This document shows, in pieces, positions 1 through 10,290 of a DNA stretch of 64,000 bases (position 1 is its first letter; every line of letters starts with the position of its first letter). This stretch comes from Limnanthes douglasii subsp. nivea. Taxonomy: Eukaryota > Streptophyta > Magnoliopsida > Brassicales > Limnanthaceae. The position numbers and the translations under genes were made by a program. Below the pieces are notes generated by a model. It was given only the letters and a program-made list of their open reading frames with translations. It was not told the DNA's origin and did no database searches. Where the stretch lies: NCBI GenBank assembly GCA_036936605.1, contig JAUPFV010000004.1:137587473-137651472 (forward strand), written 5' to 3'.

Positions 1-249
1 GGACAGTAAAACTCTTCTTGTTAAAGCTCTGAATCCACAATGGGCTGATCCCTCACCATCATGCAATTCGGAGAGGACTACTTGAGAATCCTCATCCCCC
101 AAACATCGCAGGAGAGGTTTAATGTAAGATTTTTTATACAACACTTCTCTTAATATGATGAAACCACGATCCTTGTGTTTTAATGTTCTGGCTAGTGACT
201 TATCCGGAGGCACGACACCATCGGAGAGATATTGCAGGAGAGGAAACCT
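1..249 (-). CDS. Integrase N-terminal zinc-binding part of element A, partial
   Basis: Open in the pol frame from the TGA at 250-252 to the window edge. The translated segment contains LREVLYKK, PLLRCLGD and ELHDGEGSAHCG, which match the start of the integrase H2C2 zinc-binding domain of Tat elements (compare the parallel region at 17960-18292 of element C). The catalytic DDE core would lie to the left, outside the window. Coding is supported by conservation only. Confidence 0.75.
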
Positions 250-2244
250 TCAGTCTTGAGGTTGTTTCACTTGCACTTCAAAAATGTCCTCTTCTTTATC
301 CTTACTAAGTTGAATGGAGGGACTTTCCAGCACATGGATCCATGGATATGACTCCGTATATGCTATGGTTGCTAATGAGTCTGCTAGCTCATTTTCTGCC
401 CGAGGAATGTGCTCATAAACAACACTTTTAAACTTGAGTGATTCATTCTTAAGGAGGAGTAAATATTTCACCAGCTGCTCCTTTTTAGCCTCAGATTGGC
501 CTTGGGCATGGTGGACCAGAAGCTGGGAATCACTCAGTAGCTTGACCCTCTTAGCCCCACAAATGTAGGATAACTTTAAACCAACTATAGCTGCTTCGTA
601 TTCGGACTCATTATTAGATGCCCTGAAAGCAAAACAAATAGCTTGGTACATTTTGTCACCATATGGAGAAGTCAAGCATACCCCTGCACCACATCCCATA
701 GTGCTAGATCCACCATCTGTTCGGACGACCCATACCTTTTTATCTTTCATATCAATAGTTTGCTCCGTATCCCGGTCGGAGTGAAATTCAACCAAAAAGT
801 CAGCTACAGCTTGGGCCTTGACTGCTGTTCGAGGAGCAAAGTCTATGTCGAAGTCTCCCAACTCTACTGACCACTTAGTCATTCTGCTTGAAACGTCTGC
901 CTTTTGGAGGACATTTTTCAGGGGAAAAGACGTCCGGACGATGATGGGATGGGCCTGGAAATAAGGCCTCATCTTCCTGGCAGCTATCACCAGGGCTAAT
1001 GCTAATTTTTCGAGTTTCAAGTACCGCCTTTCTGCATCTATCAAACTTTTGCTGATGTAGTACACTGGATGGGGATGACCATTGACCTCCCTTACCAATA
1101 CAACACTGATGGCATAACTTGAAACTGCCAAATATACGAAGAGTGTCTCCCCATCAACTGGTTTAAACAAAGTTTTAGGAGAGGACAGGTGCTTCTTGAT
1201 TTCATTGAAAGCATCATCACATTGTGGGGTCCAATCGAATCCCTTTGCATCTTTCAAGGTTTGAAAGAATGGGGCACACTTGTCCGAAGACCTTGAAATG
1301 AATCTGTTTAAGGCAGCCAATCTCCCCGTTAACCGCTGTACTTCTTTAATGTTTCGAGGAGGCTCCATTTGAAATAAGGCATTGAGCTGGTCCGGATTGG
1401 GTTGTATTCCATGCTCACTTATAATATAGCCAAGAAATTTCCCGGACTGCACTCCAAACACATACTTTTCTGGGTTTAATTTCAAATTCACTTTTACCAA
1501 GTTGGCAAAAGTTTCTTGGAGATCGGATAAGTGAAATTGCTCATCCACACTTTTCACCATCATGTCATCAATGTACACTTCCATATTTCTTCCAATCAGA
1601 TCAGCAAATGCCTTGTTTACTAATCTCTGATAAGTAGCCCCAGCATTTTTCAACCCAAACGGCATTACCTTGTAGCAATGGAGACCTCTGTCAGTGACAA
1701 ATGTGGTATGCTCTTGATCCTTCGGATCCACTTGAATCTGATTGTATCCAGAGAAGGCATCCATAAAGGAAAGCAGTTTGTTCCCAGAGGTGGAGTCTAC
1801 TAACTGATCAATCCGGGGGACCGGATACAAATCTTTTGGGCAAACTCTATTGAGATCTATGAAGTCAATGCACATGCGCCACTTGCCATTTTTCTTCTTT
1901 GCTAGAACCGGATTGGCAGTCCACAAAGGATATTGAGACTCCTTGATGTGCCCCATCTTTGTGAGCCTGTCAACCTCTTGCTCAATGACATCAGCCTTCT
2001 CCTTAGAAAAAGCTCTTCTCTTTTGACCCACTGGTGCCACGTCTCTCCGGGCGGATAGGTGATGTGATATCACTTCTGCTGGAACCCTGGTAACATCAGC
2101 ATTGCACCAAGCAAAAACGTGCTGATGATTCTTCAAAAACTTTAACATTTCATTTTTCAGATCGGGTGGCATTTTGGAGCCTATCTTCACACTTTTTCCT
2201 TCTTCCAAACAGTGTGTCTCTACCTCTTCGACTGGTATCAACAC
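250..2244 (-). CDS. pol: Reverse transcriptase, RNase H and second (archaeal-type) RNase H of element A
   Basis: 664 codons from a GTG, but the frame is open from 2304, so there is no real start: this is the middle of a polyprotein. RT spans about residues 85-290, with KNGKWRMCIDFIDLN, the FSGYNQI palm strand and an intact catalytic YIDD (about 223). An RNase H/connection region follows at about 335-480, where the usual DAS is AVS, so this copy is probably degenerate and structural. A second RNase H lies at about 507-635 with TDGGSS, NNESEYEA, SDSQLL and ENELADSLA; all its acidic residues are present, and it is the likely active nuclease that removes the RNA template. The frame ends at TGA 250-252 and resumes as integrase. 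Apart from the three stops the protein looks undamaged. Confidence 0.93.
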   Translation of the reverse strand: MLIPVEEVETHCLEEGKSVKIGSKMPPDLKNEMLKFLKNHQHVFAWCNADVTRVPAEVISHHLSARRDVAPVGQKRRAFSKEKADVIEQEVDRLTKMGHIKESQYPLWTANPVLAKKKNGKWRMCIDFIDLNRVCPKDLYPVPRIDQLVDSTSGNKLLSFMDAFSGYNQIQVDPKDQEHTTFVTDRGLHCYKVMPFGLKNAGATYQRLVNKAFADLIGRNMEVYIDDMMVKSVDEQFHLSDLQETFANLVKVNLKLNPEKYVFGVQSGKFLGYIISEHGIQPNPDQLNALFQMEPPRNIKEVQRLTGRLAALNRFISRSSDKCAPFFQTLKDAKGFDWTPQCDDAFNEIKKHLSSPKTLFKPVDGETLFVYLAVSSYAISVVLVREVNGHPHPVYYISKSLIDAERRYLKLEKLALALVIAARKMRPYFQAHPIIVRTSFPLKNVLQKADVSSRMTKWSVELGDFDIDFAPRTAVKAQAVADFLVEFHSDRDTEQTIDMKDKKVWVVRTDGGSSTMGCGAGVCLTSPYGDKMYQAICFAFRASNNESEYEAAIVGLKLSYICGAKRVKLLSDSQLLVHHAQGQSEAKKEQLVKYLLLLKNESLKFKSVVYEHIPRAENELADSLATIAYTESYPWIHVLESPSIQLSKDKEEDIFEVQVKQPQD

Positions 2245-2304
2245 TCCAGGGGTCTCTCTGGGGTCATCAATTTCACCCTCACCCCCAGAAAGGCCCCCAA
2301 ATTG

Positions 2305-3069
2305 CTATTGCTCGTTAATACGGACGGCCCTTAGCGTTCGAGGAGCCAGGGCGGTAGCATAACATTCTCTCGCAATCTTTTGACTGCTCCGGACGACTCC
2401 AACCTGTCCCTGAACAGCATATTTCAAGCACTGGTGGACTGTTGAAGCCACTGCATGCATCCTAGAGAGCCAAGACCTCCCTAGAATAGCATTATAGCAA
2501 GTGGGACAATCCACCACAATAAAGAGTATTCTGACCATTTTCTTGAAAGGGCGCCTGCCCAATAGAACTTCCTCTTCGAACTCTCCGATCACATCTGCCG
2601 AGCTGCCTGTAAAGCCCACAATTGATCTATCCGAACTCTGAATTACAGCTGGATTTTTCATTCTCTTGTATGTGGTTAAGAAAAGGATATTGGTTGAGCT
2701 TCCAGTATCCACTAGAATTCGTCTTATGTCGTTGCCCCCAATAGATTCTCCTATGACAACAACATCCTCATGAGGGCCAGCAATATCTCTTAAATCATCT
2801 TCATCAAAAACTATAAAGGGGAATGAGTTTTGGGACTGATAGGAAGTCATGCCTCCTTCTAGCTGAGTGGCTAAAGTATGCACGTGCCTCTTCCTCGAAG
2901 AAGAAATAGGAGCTGTCATAGTGTCCCCTCCGAAAATTGTAAGTGACTCAAAAAATTTAATGAGTCCGGAGACCGACCTAGAACATTCCTCAATTGCACC
3001 CACTCTGTTTCGAGTTGGATCAGGATCCAAGTACTCAGATTCCACATCAAACCTTTCAATTATAACCAT
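2305..3069 (-). CDS. Retroviral-type aspartic protease region of element A pol
   Basis: 254 residues in the same frame as gag. The catalytic motif DTGSSTN is followed by ILFLTTYKRM at about residues 118-135, then a flap-like segment and the conserved LGRSWL near 198-203, typical of the pepsin-like fold of plant gypsy proteases, which work as homodimers to cut the Gag-Pol polyprotein. The ATG at 3069 is only the first Met after the gag stop; the frame is open from 3132, so expression as an extension of gag by stop-codon readthrough is as likely as separate initiation. It ends in TAG (2305-2307), after which the frame again continues into RT. The catalytic triad looks intact. Confidence 0.85.
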   Translation of the reverse strand: MVIIERFDVESEYLDPDPTRNRVGAIEECSRSVSGLIKFFESLTIFGGDTMTAPISSSRKRHVHTLATQLEGGMTSYQSQNSFPFIVFDEDDLRDIAGPHEDVVVIGESIGGNDIRRILVDTGSSTNILFLTTYKRMKNPAVIQSSDRSIVGFTGSSADVIGEFEEEVLLGRRPFKKMVRILFIVVDCPTCYNAILGRSWLSRMHAVASTVHQCLKYAVQGQVGVVRSSQKIARECYATALAPRTLRAVRINEQ

Positions 3070-3132
3070 GGCTCCCTCCGGAGCAGCATTACTTGGACCA
3101 ACCCGGTGAGTGTTGTCAGGCCTGTTACCTCC

Positions 3133-4647
3133 TCATCTTTTGACGTAAGCCCCCAACTTTCCCCTCTCAATCAAGTTCTGAACTTCTTGTTTCAACGCTA
3201 TGCAGTCATCAGTGGTAGGACCAATATCATTGTGATATTGGCAAAAGGCGTTATTGCGATGCTCTCTAGGAGACTGTAGTGTGGTCGGTCTCCGGTAATG
3301 CATCTCTTCCTTTGTTTTATCAAAAATGGTGGCCACACTTTCTTTTAATTCTGCGAACCACTCCAGTTGGACCCATGGTCCTCTCTTGTTTCTGGATTGC
3401 TGACTTTGAGCAGGAGCAGCTGGCTGAGACTGAGCTTTTGCCCTACCATGCCCCTGTCCGATTTCTCTTGCTTTGTTCCCGGACTGATTCTTATTGGGAT
3501 TTGGAGCCACCGGGGTAGACCTCACCTGCATGTGCACCCTGGTTTTCTTTGTTTCATCAACGTTTATTTGTTTTCCAACCTGATTCAGCAACCCTCCCCA
3601 CGTCATGGCCTTCTTTCTGGTTACTGAATCAGCTAGATTTCCTGGGTTCAAACCCTGTCTTAGGGATGCTATTGCTACATGTTCGAAGCAATCAGCCAGC
3701 CCATTCTTGGTGTTCACAAAACGACTTATATATTCTTTCAAGGAATCATTTGGTTCCTGGGCACAATGGATTATCGTGTCTCCATTGCCCTTTAGCTCTT
3801 TACTCCCTACAAACTGCCTTCGAAAGGCTACCCAAAAAGTATCGAAATCTTTAATGCAACCTTGAGGCAGGCTGTTGTACCATTTTAGAGCACTCCCCGT
3901 AAATGATTGGGAGAATTCCCTACAAAGTAGTTTATCATCGTCGTCAAAGTTCATCATGAAGTTTTTAAATTGCTCCAGAAGGTTGTCCGGATCAGTACTG
4001 CCATCGTAGTTCTCTATTTTGGTGCTATCAAACCTCTTAGGGAGGTTTCCGGAGAGAATTTTCGAAGATAATGGAGATTGCCTCCAATTTCTTCCACGAC
4101 TGAACACAGTATCCTCATTGGGAGTTGCAAAGATACCTGGTTCATCGTGAAAAGCGAAGGGATCCATCAGCATCCGGTCCACATGCCTCCGGCTGTGAGA
4201 TGACCCTTTACCAATATTCTTCTTCATCCTTCCATGTCTATCCCTTTTTCTTGAATATTTTTTGATCTGCTTTTGCTTCTTTCTAGTTCGACCCTCATCG
4301 CTGCTTGAGGATAAAGATTTTTCAACTCTTTCATCGTCCGAAGAGCTATCAGAAGATTCTGAGATTGAGTCAGAACTCTCCACCGTCTTGGACCGGTGAG
4401 ACTTTTTGGAGGTGGCATGAGTCTTTTTGGTGCTCACATGAGTCTTTGAAGACTCATGCTCTCTGGGGTTGTCGGTGTGATGAGCAACTGATGCTTTGGA
4501 CTTTTTTTTCATGCCCATCTTAGCCTTTTCGGCCCTTAGAGCTTCTATTTCACCCTTTAGCCTATCACGTTCTTCGATAGTGTACTCATCGTTCTCTCCC
4601 ACCACTTCGAGCAGAGCTGGTGGTACTTTTGGATTGTCCGGATTCAT
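3133..4647 (-). CDS. gag: Gag polyprotein of element A
   Basis: 504-residue capsid protein, ATG at 4647. The N-terminal third (about residues 30-160) is highly charged: Lys-rich, then Ser/Asp/Glu runs, then Lys/Arg clusters, probably unstructured and nucleic-acid binding. A Retrotrans_gag domain follows at about 210-345, with the signatures ALKWYNSLP, FDTFWVAFRRQF and SLKEYISRF. A Gln/Pro/Ala-rich linker leads to a knuckle-like CQYHNDIGPTTDDC near 472-485, the Tat-type version of the zinc knuckle, here with GP where GH is usual, so metal binding may be weakened. The ORF ends in TGA (3133-3135), and the same frame continues without shift into the protease, so gag and pol are separated by a single stop codon. 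Length and order are normal for the clade. Confidence 0.92.
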   Translation of the reverse strand: MNPDNPKVPPALLEVVGENDEYTIEERDRLKGEIEALRAEKAKMGMKKKSKASVAHHTDNPREHESSKTHVSTKKTHATSKKSHRSKTVESSDSISESSDSSSDDERVEKSLSSSSDEGRTRKKQKQIKKYSRKRDRHGRMKKNIGKGSSHSRRHVDRMLMDPFAFHDEPGIFATPNEDTVFSRGRNWRQSPLSSKILSGNLPKRFDSTKIENYDGSTDPDNLLEQFKNFMMNFDDDDKLLCREFSQSFTGSALKWYNSLPQGCIKDFDTFWVAFRRQFVGSKELKGNGDTIIHCAQEPNDSLKEYISRFVNTKNGLADCFEHVAIASLRQGLNPGNLADSVTRKKAMTWGGLLNQVGKQINVDETKKTRVHMQVRSTPVAPNPNKNQSGNKAREIGQGHGRAKAQSQPAAPAQSQQSRNKRGPWVQLEWFAELKESVATIFDKTKEEMHYRRPTTLQSPREHRNNAFCQYHNDIGPTTDDCIALKQEVQNLIERGKLGAYVKR

Positions 4648-4695
4648 TCAGACAGACCTTCTTAGCTGGTTTTGAATGCTTGATTCAGGCACCTT

Positions 4696-4717
4696 CTTCC
4701 CCCACTGTGGTCGCCAA
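4696..4717 (-). promoter_or_regulatory. Primer-binding site of element A
   Basis: Minus strand reads TTGGCGACCACAGTGGGG two bases inside the LTR end. It has the TGG start expected of a site complementary to a tRNA CCA end, and resembles the TGGCGACTCCGCTGGGGA type known from Ogre/Tat elements (tRNA-Arg). The match to a particular tRNA is inferred and imperfect. Confidence 0.75.
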
Positions 4718-4719
4718 TT

Positions 4720-5147
4720 TGGTGATGCTAAATATTGCCTGATGGTAGGCTTGTAATTTGTTTGGAGTTTAATAGTAGTATGTGAGTATTTTATTTTCAG
4801 TGTAGAGAGTAGAGAGATAATTAAGCTGGCTTGTAGCAGTTAATTCTCATTACCCACACTTAATGCAGGTGGTTGGGTATTTATACCCTAATGTTTGGGC
4901 CCTTATGGGCTTTCAGATCATGTTTTAATGGACCCGGGTCATGTTCAAAGACCCATGAGCTCTAAGTAGGAGAGCAAGTAGCTTAGTCAAGTAGTTTTTA
5001 GGTTTTTTAGTACTTTTGTCATAGTTCGAACAGTCCTATGGTCTGAGTGTTCGAAGTGATCTGTCCGGTTCAAAGTGATCTGTCCGGTCTGGAGGCCTTG
5101 GACCAATCTGTCCTTGTCCGGGGAGCATGCAGAATTCAGACTAATCA
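4720..5147 (-). repeat. 5' LTR of element A
   Basis: On the minus strand it starts TGATTAGTCTGAATTC and ends GCATCACCA, 428 bp. Ends were fixed by comparison with the related solo LTR at 61734-62216, which has target duplications, and by the primer-binding site just inside. It holds a TATAAATA box (plus-strand 4878-4885) in the context AAGGGCCCAAAC..TATAAATACCC, conserved in the solo LTR, and several GACAGAT/CCGGACAG repeats in the upstream U3 part. Transcription of the element would start just downstream of this box. Confidence 0.9.
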
Positions 5148-5606
5148 AATTCTAGATACCAATCGTCTTCCCACAGACGGCACCTCTAGTGATACCAAAT
5201 ATTTCTTAGTTATTTTTATGTATTGATTATGTTTGTATGATAATATATGTCACAGTTATGTTCGTATGCTGGTAGATCTAAAGAGAGAAACAGAATGAGT
5301 ATAGAGAGAAAGAGACAAAAGGAATATATGAAATAATCATTGACCAATTATTGGACCATTTCCCCCAAATGGGGTGTCCTTTTTATTGTACATGGGGTGG
5401 ACCCTTCATTTACGTATTTACCCTCTCATAAGTGGATCTTTTCATCCCATTTCCTTGCTAATTATAAACATATCCCATTGTTATTACATATAACCCCCTC
5501 AACCCTTATGCTTTCTTTAGTTTTATCCATAACATTTAATTACATCAAGTTAAGCCCTTTATTTACTATGTTTAGCTTATTTATCACCATATTTTCCCTT
5601 TTATCA
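5148..5606 (-). repeat. LTR (5190-5606) plus PBS and start of leader of a second Tat gypsy element, split by element A
   Basis: A 417-bp LTR runs 5190-5606; its right half is clearly related to the element C LTRs (12676-13099 and 23010-23424): shared GAGAGAAAGAGACAAA, CATTTCCC..GGGTGTCCTTT, a GTACATG..GGTG stretch, and the terminal CTTTTATCA. On the minus strand the LTR ends in GGTATCA and is followed by GGTGCCGTCTGTGGGAAG (5170-5187), the TGGCGCCGTCTGTGGGAA-type primer site usual in Tat elements. About 20 bases further in, sequence switches to the LTR of element A at 5147/5148. So element A landed in the untranslated leader of this older relative. The remainder, if it survives, is left of the window. 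Confidence 0.8.
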
Positions 5607-6060
5607 GTATCATGTTCAATTTCCATCCCAATACCATCAGATTTCTCATCATCTTTAGCATATTGTAAAAGAATGTTGGAAACCTTACGTCTGATTTGGT
5701 GAAACACTTTGTCTCCAAATTTATATTTTGATAATAATGACTTTTGAAATGAGGATCTAATTGCACATCGTTGGAGTTCAACAAGTGAATGCACCTTTCC
5801 CCAAAATAAATCAAAGTTAAGCTTGCTCGGGCATATATAATACTTTAGGTTAGAATGATCGTTCTTCACCTGGTTAGTTATGACATGTCCCAAATATATG
5901 AACTTGTTTGTTTTCCTAACCACAAATTTACCAGTGTATTGGTAAACCAGGACTTTTCAGTATATTTGACTACAAGAGGATAGTTTTTGTAGTCACGCTG
6001 TATCTCAATCCTAACATGATTGAATTCAACTTCTAATGTCGCGCACGTTATCTTTTTTCA
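5607..6060 (-). pseudogene. Mutator-like (FAR1/MULE) transposase remnant
   Basis: Minus-strand reading frames (best piece 5540-5923, partly overlapping the LTR) encode SKLNFDLFWGKVHSLVEL, QRCAIRSSFQKSLL and FGDKVFHQIRRKVS. These match in order the C-terminal half of MULE transposases, where a segment of the type WEKIHGLIELQHTQIKASFEKS follows the catalytic core. The second MULE remnant in this window, at 53.1 kb, has a parallel SQLNFDGFWEKVHDLLKM. Upstream (to about 6050) another frame gives VEFNHVRIEI and KYTEKSWFTN, probably the same gene after a frameshift. No catalytic domain is left. Assignment rests on motif order and is moderate. Confidence 0.5.
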
Positions 6061-7084
6061 CGTAGACACAAACAAAGCATGATCGATTTCTCATTTAAGT
6101 ACTTGTTAGTATTTCCTTAAACGTTTTGGTTTATGTGCCATTGACATAACATTTGTGTTATATTTGGTAACACTAGTTCTATAGAGTTGATCAACGCCAA
6201 GTCTATATCCGTCAAAATCACAATCGTTCTTCAAAGTTGTGTGATACAATCAACGATTTTAAACAGTCTAATACCCAATAAGTCAAACTTGTAGATAAGT
6301 CAAACCAGTATATATCACAACTACGATCTCAAACAATGGAATCCCATATCTTATTATCTTGTAAGTGCTACCCATTATCAACAAAATTAAAAATATATGT
6401 AACAAAACTACACTAATTGGATGCGCAAAAAATATATCAATAATGATACAACTTTCATCTTCGCTAGAATTATGTCATTCAAAATAATTATGTTTTTTGA
6501 GCTCTCCTAACAAAACAACACTAAGTGGATGCTCATGAAAGAAACATTTTCTTAATTCATTATTTTAACTCCATTCTAAATTTCTCTAGGACAAGTCCCC
6601 ATGAAGGTCAAACGTTCTACAAACTCCAACTCTTTTTTCTTCGAACGACATGCGTATGAATGAACGTCTAAGTGTTTAGAATTTTCATGATTGTGAGTGC
6701 GAACTATAACTTCTAACAACCATTGATCTGGAGTTATCATAGTGCCTTTAAGCTCAAAGGGACAACTGCATTTTTCTGTTCATGTCGACTTTCTTTTATG
6801 ATCTTTTTTGGGTACCGTCGATTATACTTTCATAACCTCTCGCATTTAAATAATATAGGATTTTTCTACTATTTATATTATCGCAACATTTTATATTGAT
6901 AACCAAACCGTTTTGTGTTCCAATATTCTTAACCTACTCAACCAATCTGTCTTGCATATAATACTCAGTTATGAAAAGAACATAAGTGTAGTTAGTAATA
7001 ACATATTCAGTCGGTTCATCCGTAACAACCGCTCCCTGTAACACCGAAATCCAAAACACAAATCAAATTAAGTAAATAAACAAA
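6061..7084. other. Intergenic, no feature recognised
   Basis: AT-rich sequence without a reading frame of any length, without clear tandem repeats or terminal repeats. I see nothing that can be supported. Confidence 0.5.
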
Positions 7085-7365
7085 AATCACTAAAACCGAT
7101 GAAAATAGAGGTTCGAACCAATGATTCACCTTCTAATAACCAATTTTGTGTGGCCACGCAACACATGTTCAGGGGTTTTGAACCATGGCCCCATAACCAC
7201 ATAACCGGTAACCATAAGGTACTGCATCATCGGTTCAGGATCCTAGAACCGGTAGTGCAAGGCCTCAGAACAGATGGTGCTGAGATCTTGCACCACTGGT
7301 CTAGGAACCCTGCATTGGTGGTGTAAGGTGCTAGAACCGGTGGTGCGTAGGTGCACCACCAAAGG
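7085..7365. repeat. GC-rich island of short direct and inverted repeats
   Basis: A sharp compositional break from its AT-rich surroundings. The motif TAGAACCGGT(A/G)GTGC occurs around 7240 and 7331, a variant CAGAACAGATGGTGC lies between, and the inverted form GCACCACTGGTCTAG sits near 7290. This can fold into stems and looks like the subterminal repeats of a DNA transposon (CACTA or Mutator type), but I found no terminal inverted repeats or target duplication. The open frame across it (7099-7326) is probably incidental. Confidence 0.4.
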
Positions 7366-9880
7366 GATTTAAAAAGAAGAAGAAACACTCAACTTTTTCG
7401 GCGAGTGAAGCCCATCCTTCGGCGAACAAAGCTCCTCCATGGAAATCCCATCTTCCGGTTGAATCATTTTTAGATTGTGTTTTGTAAGAGAAGTTTGAAT
7501 TTTTTGAAGAAAAAGTTTGAATGTTGAAGAACTAGTAAACAATTTGTAAGAACATCTAAAATTGTAGGAAAACAATTTAATTTAAGAAGGTGAATTAAAC
7601 AACCCCCTTCTATGTAGCAAGAATAAATATGTTTTGAAACTTAAAAAATTACTGGAAAAAAAACTTAAAAAGAATAAAAAATATCAAAATTTAATTGTAA
7701 TTTTTAGTCGGATTTGAGTAGAAAATAACTTAAAAGTGCAATGTAAAGCGGCTCTGTCGTTTATATATGGTAATAACATTATTGTATTGTATTTGGTACG
7801 ATAGAAAAATAATTTGTAAAATATTGTATATGTTTTTAAAATTTAAATTAATTTTTAAAATTTAATTTACAACAGTATTTAATTATATCTAAGTCATAAT
7901 AAAACTAATGCAAGATAATAACAAAAATTATGGTCATTACTGAACGTAGATTTATATGAATATTGATAAAATATTAAAAAAAAGCAATATTTATATGTTA
8001 TAATATGTTTATGATTTAGAGGTGGGGAGTCCAGCTTTATTTATATGAGATAAAAATAAAACAAAACACAACTAAATCCAGTCTTATTAATTTCGAATAA
8101 AAATAAAATTAAATAAAATAGAAAGTTTGATATGAATCCATTTATAAATGTATTAATTTGGTTAAAGACCGACATAACAACATCAATTAACGATTAGAAA
8201 AAATTACGACCATAACTTTATTTTAAACTAACATATAACATTGTATTTGGATGAGCACCAACACCCATCATAGATAAATAACACAATATACATAAACTAT
8301 ATCAACTAAATACTGTATTAACTAAATACGCGACAACTATATATATATATATATACGCGATGATTCATGGATTAAATTATACATCTTCCATCCATATCAG
8401 ATCACACATCGTTAATACGGGATCAAACTTCACCCAAATTAACCACACATATCTTTTACACATAATATGGCACACACAAGATCACACCTAATGCATACAA
8501 ATTATCTTCCACACAAGACAACACTTATATAGGACATGCATATGAGTATTCATACAAATATTACGTATATAAAAGAATAATCAAAGTTCACATGTTCGTA
8601 TTATTCTTTTATCTAAAATCGTATTTCATATTCGTTTAACCCGTATAATCATTTAAATCTCAAATGTAATATCTAACAAATGAAACTAAACCAAATAAAA
8701 TATATATAAAAAATAATATTGTTTATTCGTATATAAATAAATAAAATTCACTGAAAAACGCGTATCAATATTTATGTGTGACATTGGTTGTATCAATTAG
8801 AACTTATTTCTCAACTCGTCAAAATCCTTAATTTTTCATAATAACATATATTTAATAATAAAGTATCCAAAATTTGTATAATTTTTTACGCGATTAGTTA
8901 CTTTACCAAATGAGGGTGTGCCTTGCACAATAGACCCATGATTGGAACGTCTGTTGAAAAGAGGCTTGTTCAACCATCTTGGACCTCTTTTACACGCAAA
9001 GCCTTGCACATCGTGAAATAATGCGATGATCATTCTTTGTGTAAACCAAAGTCTCTTTATTAGAGGCAAAAGTTGCGTGCTTGCATAATGACGCGTCTTT
9101 GTTTGGCTACAACTACTTCTTTTCAATCAAGTAAGGCATTCGATCTTCAAGGTCCATGTTCTTCACTAAATATATATAATAGATTATTTTCTCCTACGAT
9201 GTCATAAATTCAGAGCAGAATAGGGAGATGTTTGTATTAGTTGTAGTTTATCATTTTGGAATTAATATATATCATCGTATTTTTATTTATTTATAATGGG
9301 TATGATAATAATTTCTATCTTATTTGGTATGAGTTTATTGATAATTTCTGTATATAAAAATTGGTCAAATATTATGGAATCTAATAAAATGCTAGTCTAT
9401 GTGAGGATCCAAACCATGAATAATATGTTATTAGTAGTCTAGTTTCACCTGACAAGTATAACGATATAGTAGTAGTGTAAATATTAAAAAAAACTTCAAG
9501 GTCGGATGAGTCGAGGGTTGAAACCTGTGGATAGTAAAAAAACATGGTCATATTAGACCGACCTTGAGCTTTGTGCAATCACAAGGTCAATTTTTTTGTT
9601 TTGAATCCTAATTTAAGTGGATCAATTAGTTGAAACCGAATTGATTCGTTATGGGTCATCTGTAGATTATGATATAAATTCGGATGACTCGAAGCATCAA
9701 TCTCGGTTGGGCATCAACCCCAACTTAAAGAGCCAAATCCAGATTTGAGAATTGGAATCATCTTGGCTTGAAGCATCATATTCATACCTAACTTGAAAGG
9801 TTGGATCCGACTTGAAGCTAGTCTTGTGGTTGTTTGTTATACCACATGTAAAATCTTGATTACATAGCTCAAGTCATCGA
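7366..9880. other. Intergenic AT-rich DNA
   Basis: No gene recognised. Holds a short (TA)n microsatellite at about 8337-8354. Several short frames (for example 8836-9126 minus) have no family signature. The 5' LTR of the copia element that starts near 9.88 kb should lie at the right end of this stretch, but I could not match it to the candidate 3' LTR near 23.6-23.75 kb. Confidence 0.45.
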
Positions 9881-9899
9881 TAAGTTAGTCGATTGGTGT

Positions 9900-10290
9900 T
9901 CAGTTGGCTAAGTATGAAATAACAAAAGAAGTTTGAGATCATTTGGAGATATTATATACCAAGTCCAACTTTGTTAAGAAATATCAGTTAGTGTATGGTA
10001 TTCATGCTCTATAACATATGATATAATTATTTCTGACTTTTATGATGCTATGTCAGATTTTTGGGATCAGCTAGCTCTTACAAAATCTGCAGACATGAAT
10101 ATGTATAAACCTTATATCTCAACAGAGAGCATCAAAGATTGGTGCGGTTTTTGATGACTTTACGCTCTAACTTTGAAGGATTTTGTGAAAAATATATTTA
10201 TAGATCTCTTATTTCTGTCGTTGATTCGGTAGTTTAACTTATTATATAGAAGACTAGAATCAAATTTTAGGTTGGAAAATGATCTTAACT
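9900..10290 (+). pseudogene. Copia gag remnant
   Basis: Across two frames one reads a copia gag (UBN2/Retrotran_gag type): WDHLEILY, then YTKSNFVKKYQLVYGIHAL, MMLCQIFGIS/DFWDQLALT, VRFLMTLRSNFEGF, and YRSLISVVDSV. These correspond to the family motifs W..L...Y...N..R..QL, F...L..LWDEL, QFL.GL...F and L..PLPSLD. Interrupted by several stops. From about 10290 to 10560 a decayed knuckle region (CALCKDKNR) and the linker ATSLEDIDSTTPPS follow. Non-functional. Confidence 0.7.

Larger units (their letters stand above)
1..5147 (-). mobile_element. Tat-lineage Ty3/gypsy LTR retrotransposon (element A), cut by the window edge
   Basis: In minus-strand order: 5' LTR (4720-5147), primer-binding site, gag, aspartic protease, reverse transcriptase, RNase H, a second RNase H, and the beginning of integrase running off the window at base 1. 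The second RNase H after the usual one is the hallmark of the Tat clade (Retand, Ogre, Grande, RIRE2). Gag, protease, RT and integrase all lie in one reading frame, broken only by three stop codons (3133-3135, 2305-2307, 250-252). It is inserted in the leader of another gypsy element whose LTR lies at 5190-5606. The base after the LTR begins AATTC (5148-5152), the presumed target duplication; its partner is outside the window. The 3' LTR is not visible, so age by LTR divergence cannot be judged here. Confidence 0.93.

Noticed and set aside
3279..3865. Plus-strand frames of 79-101 codons
   Set aside because: They are antisense shadows of the gag frame of element A, without family signature.
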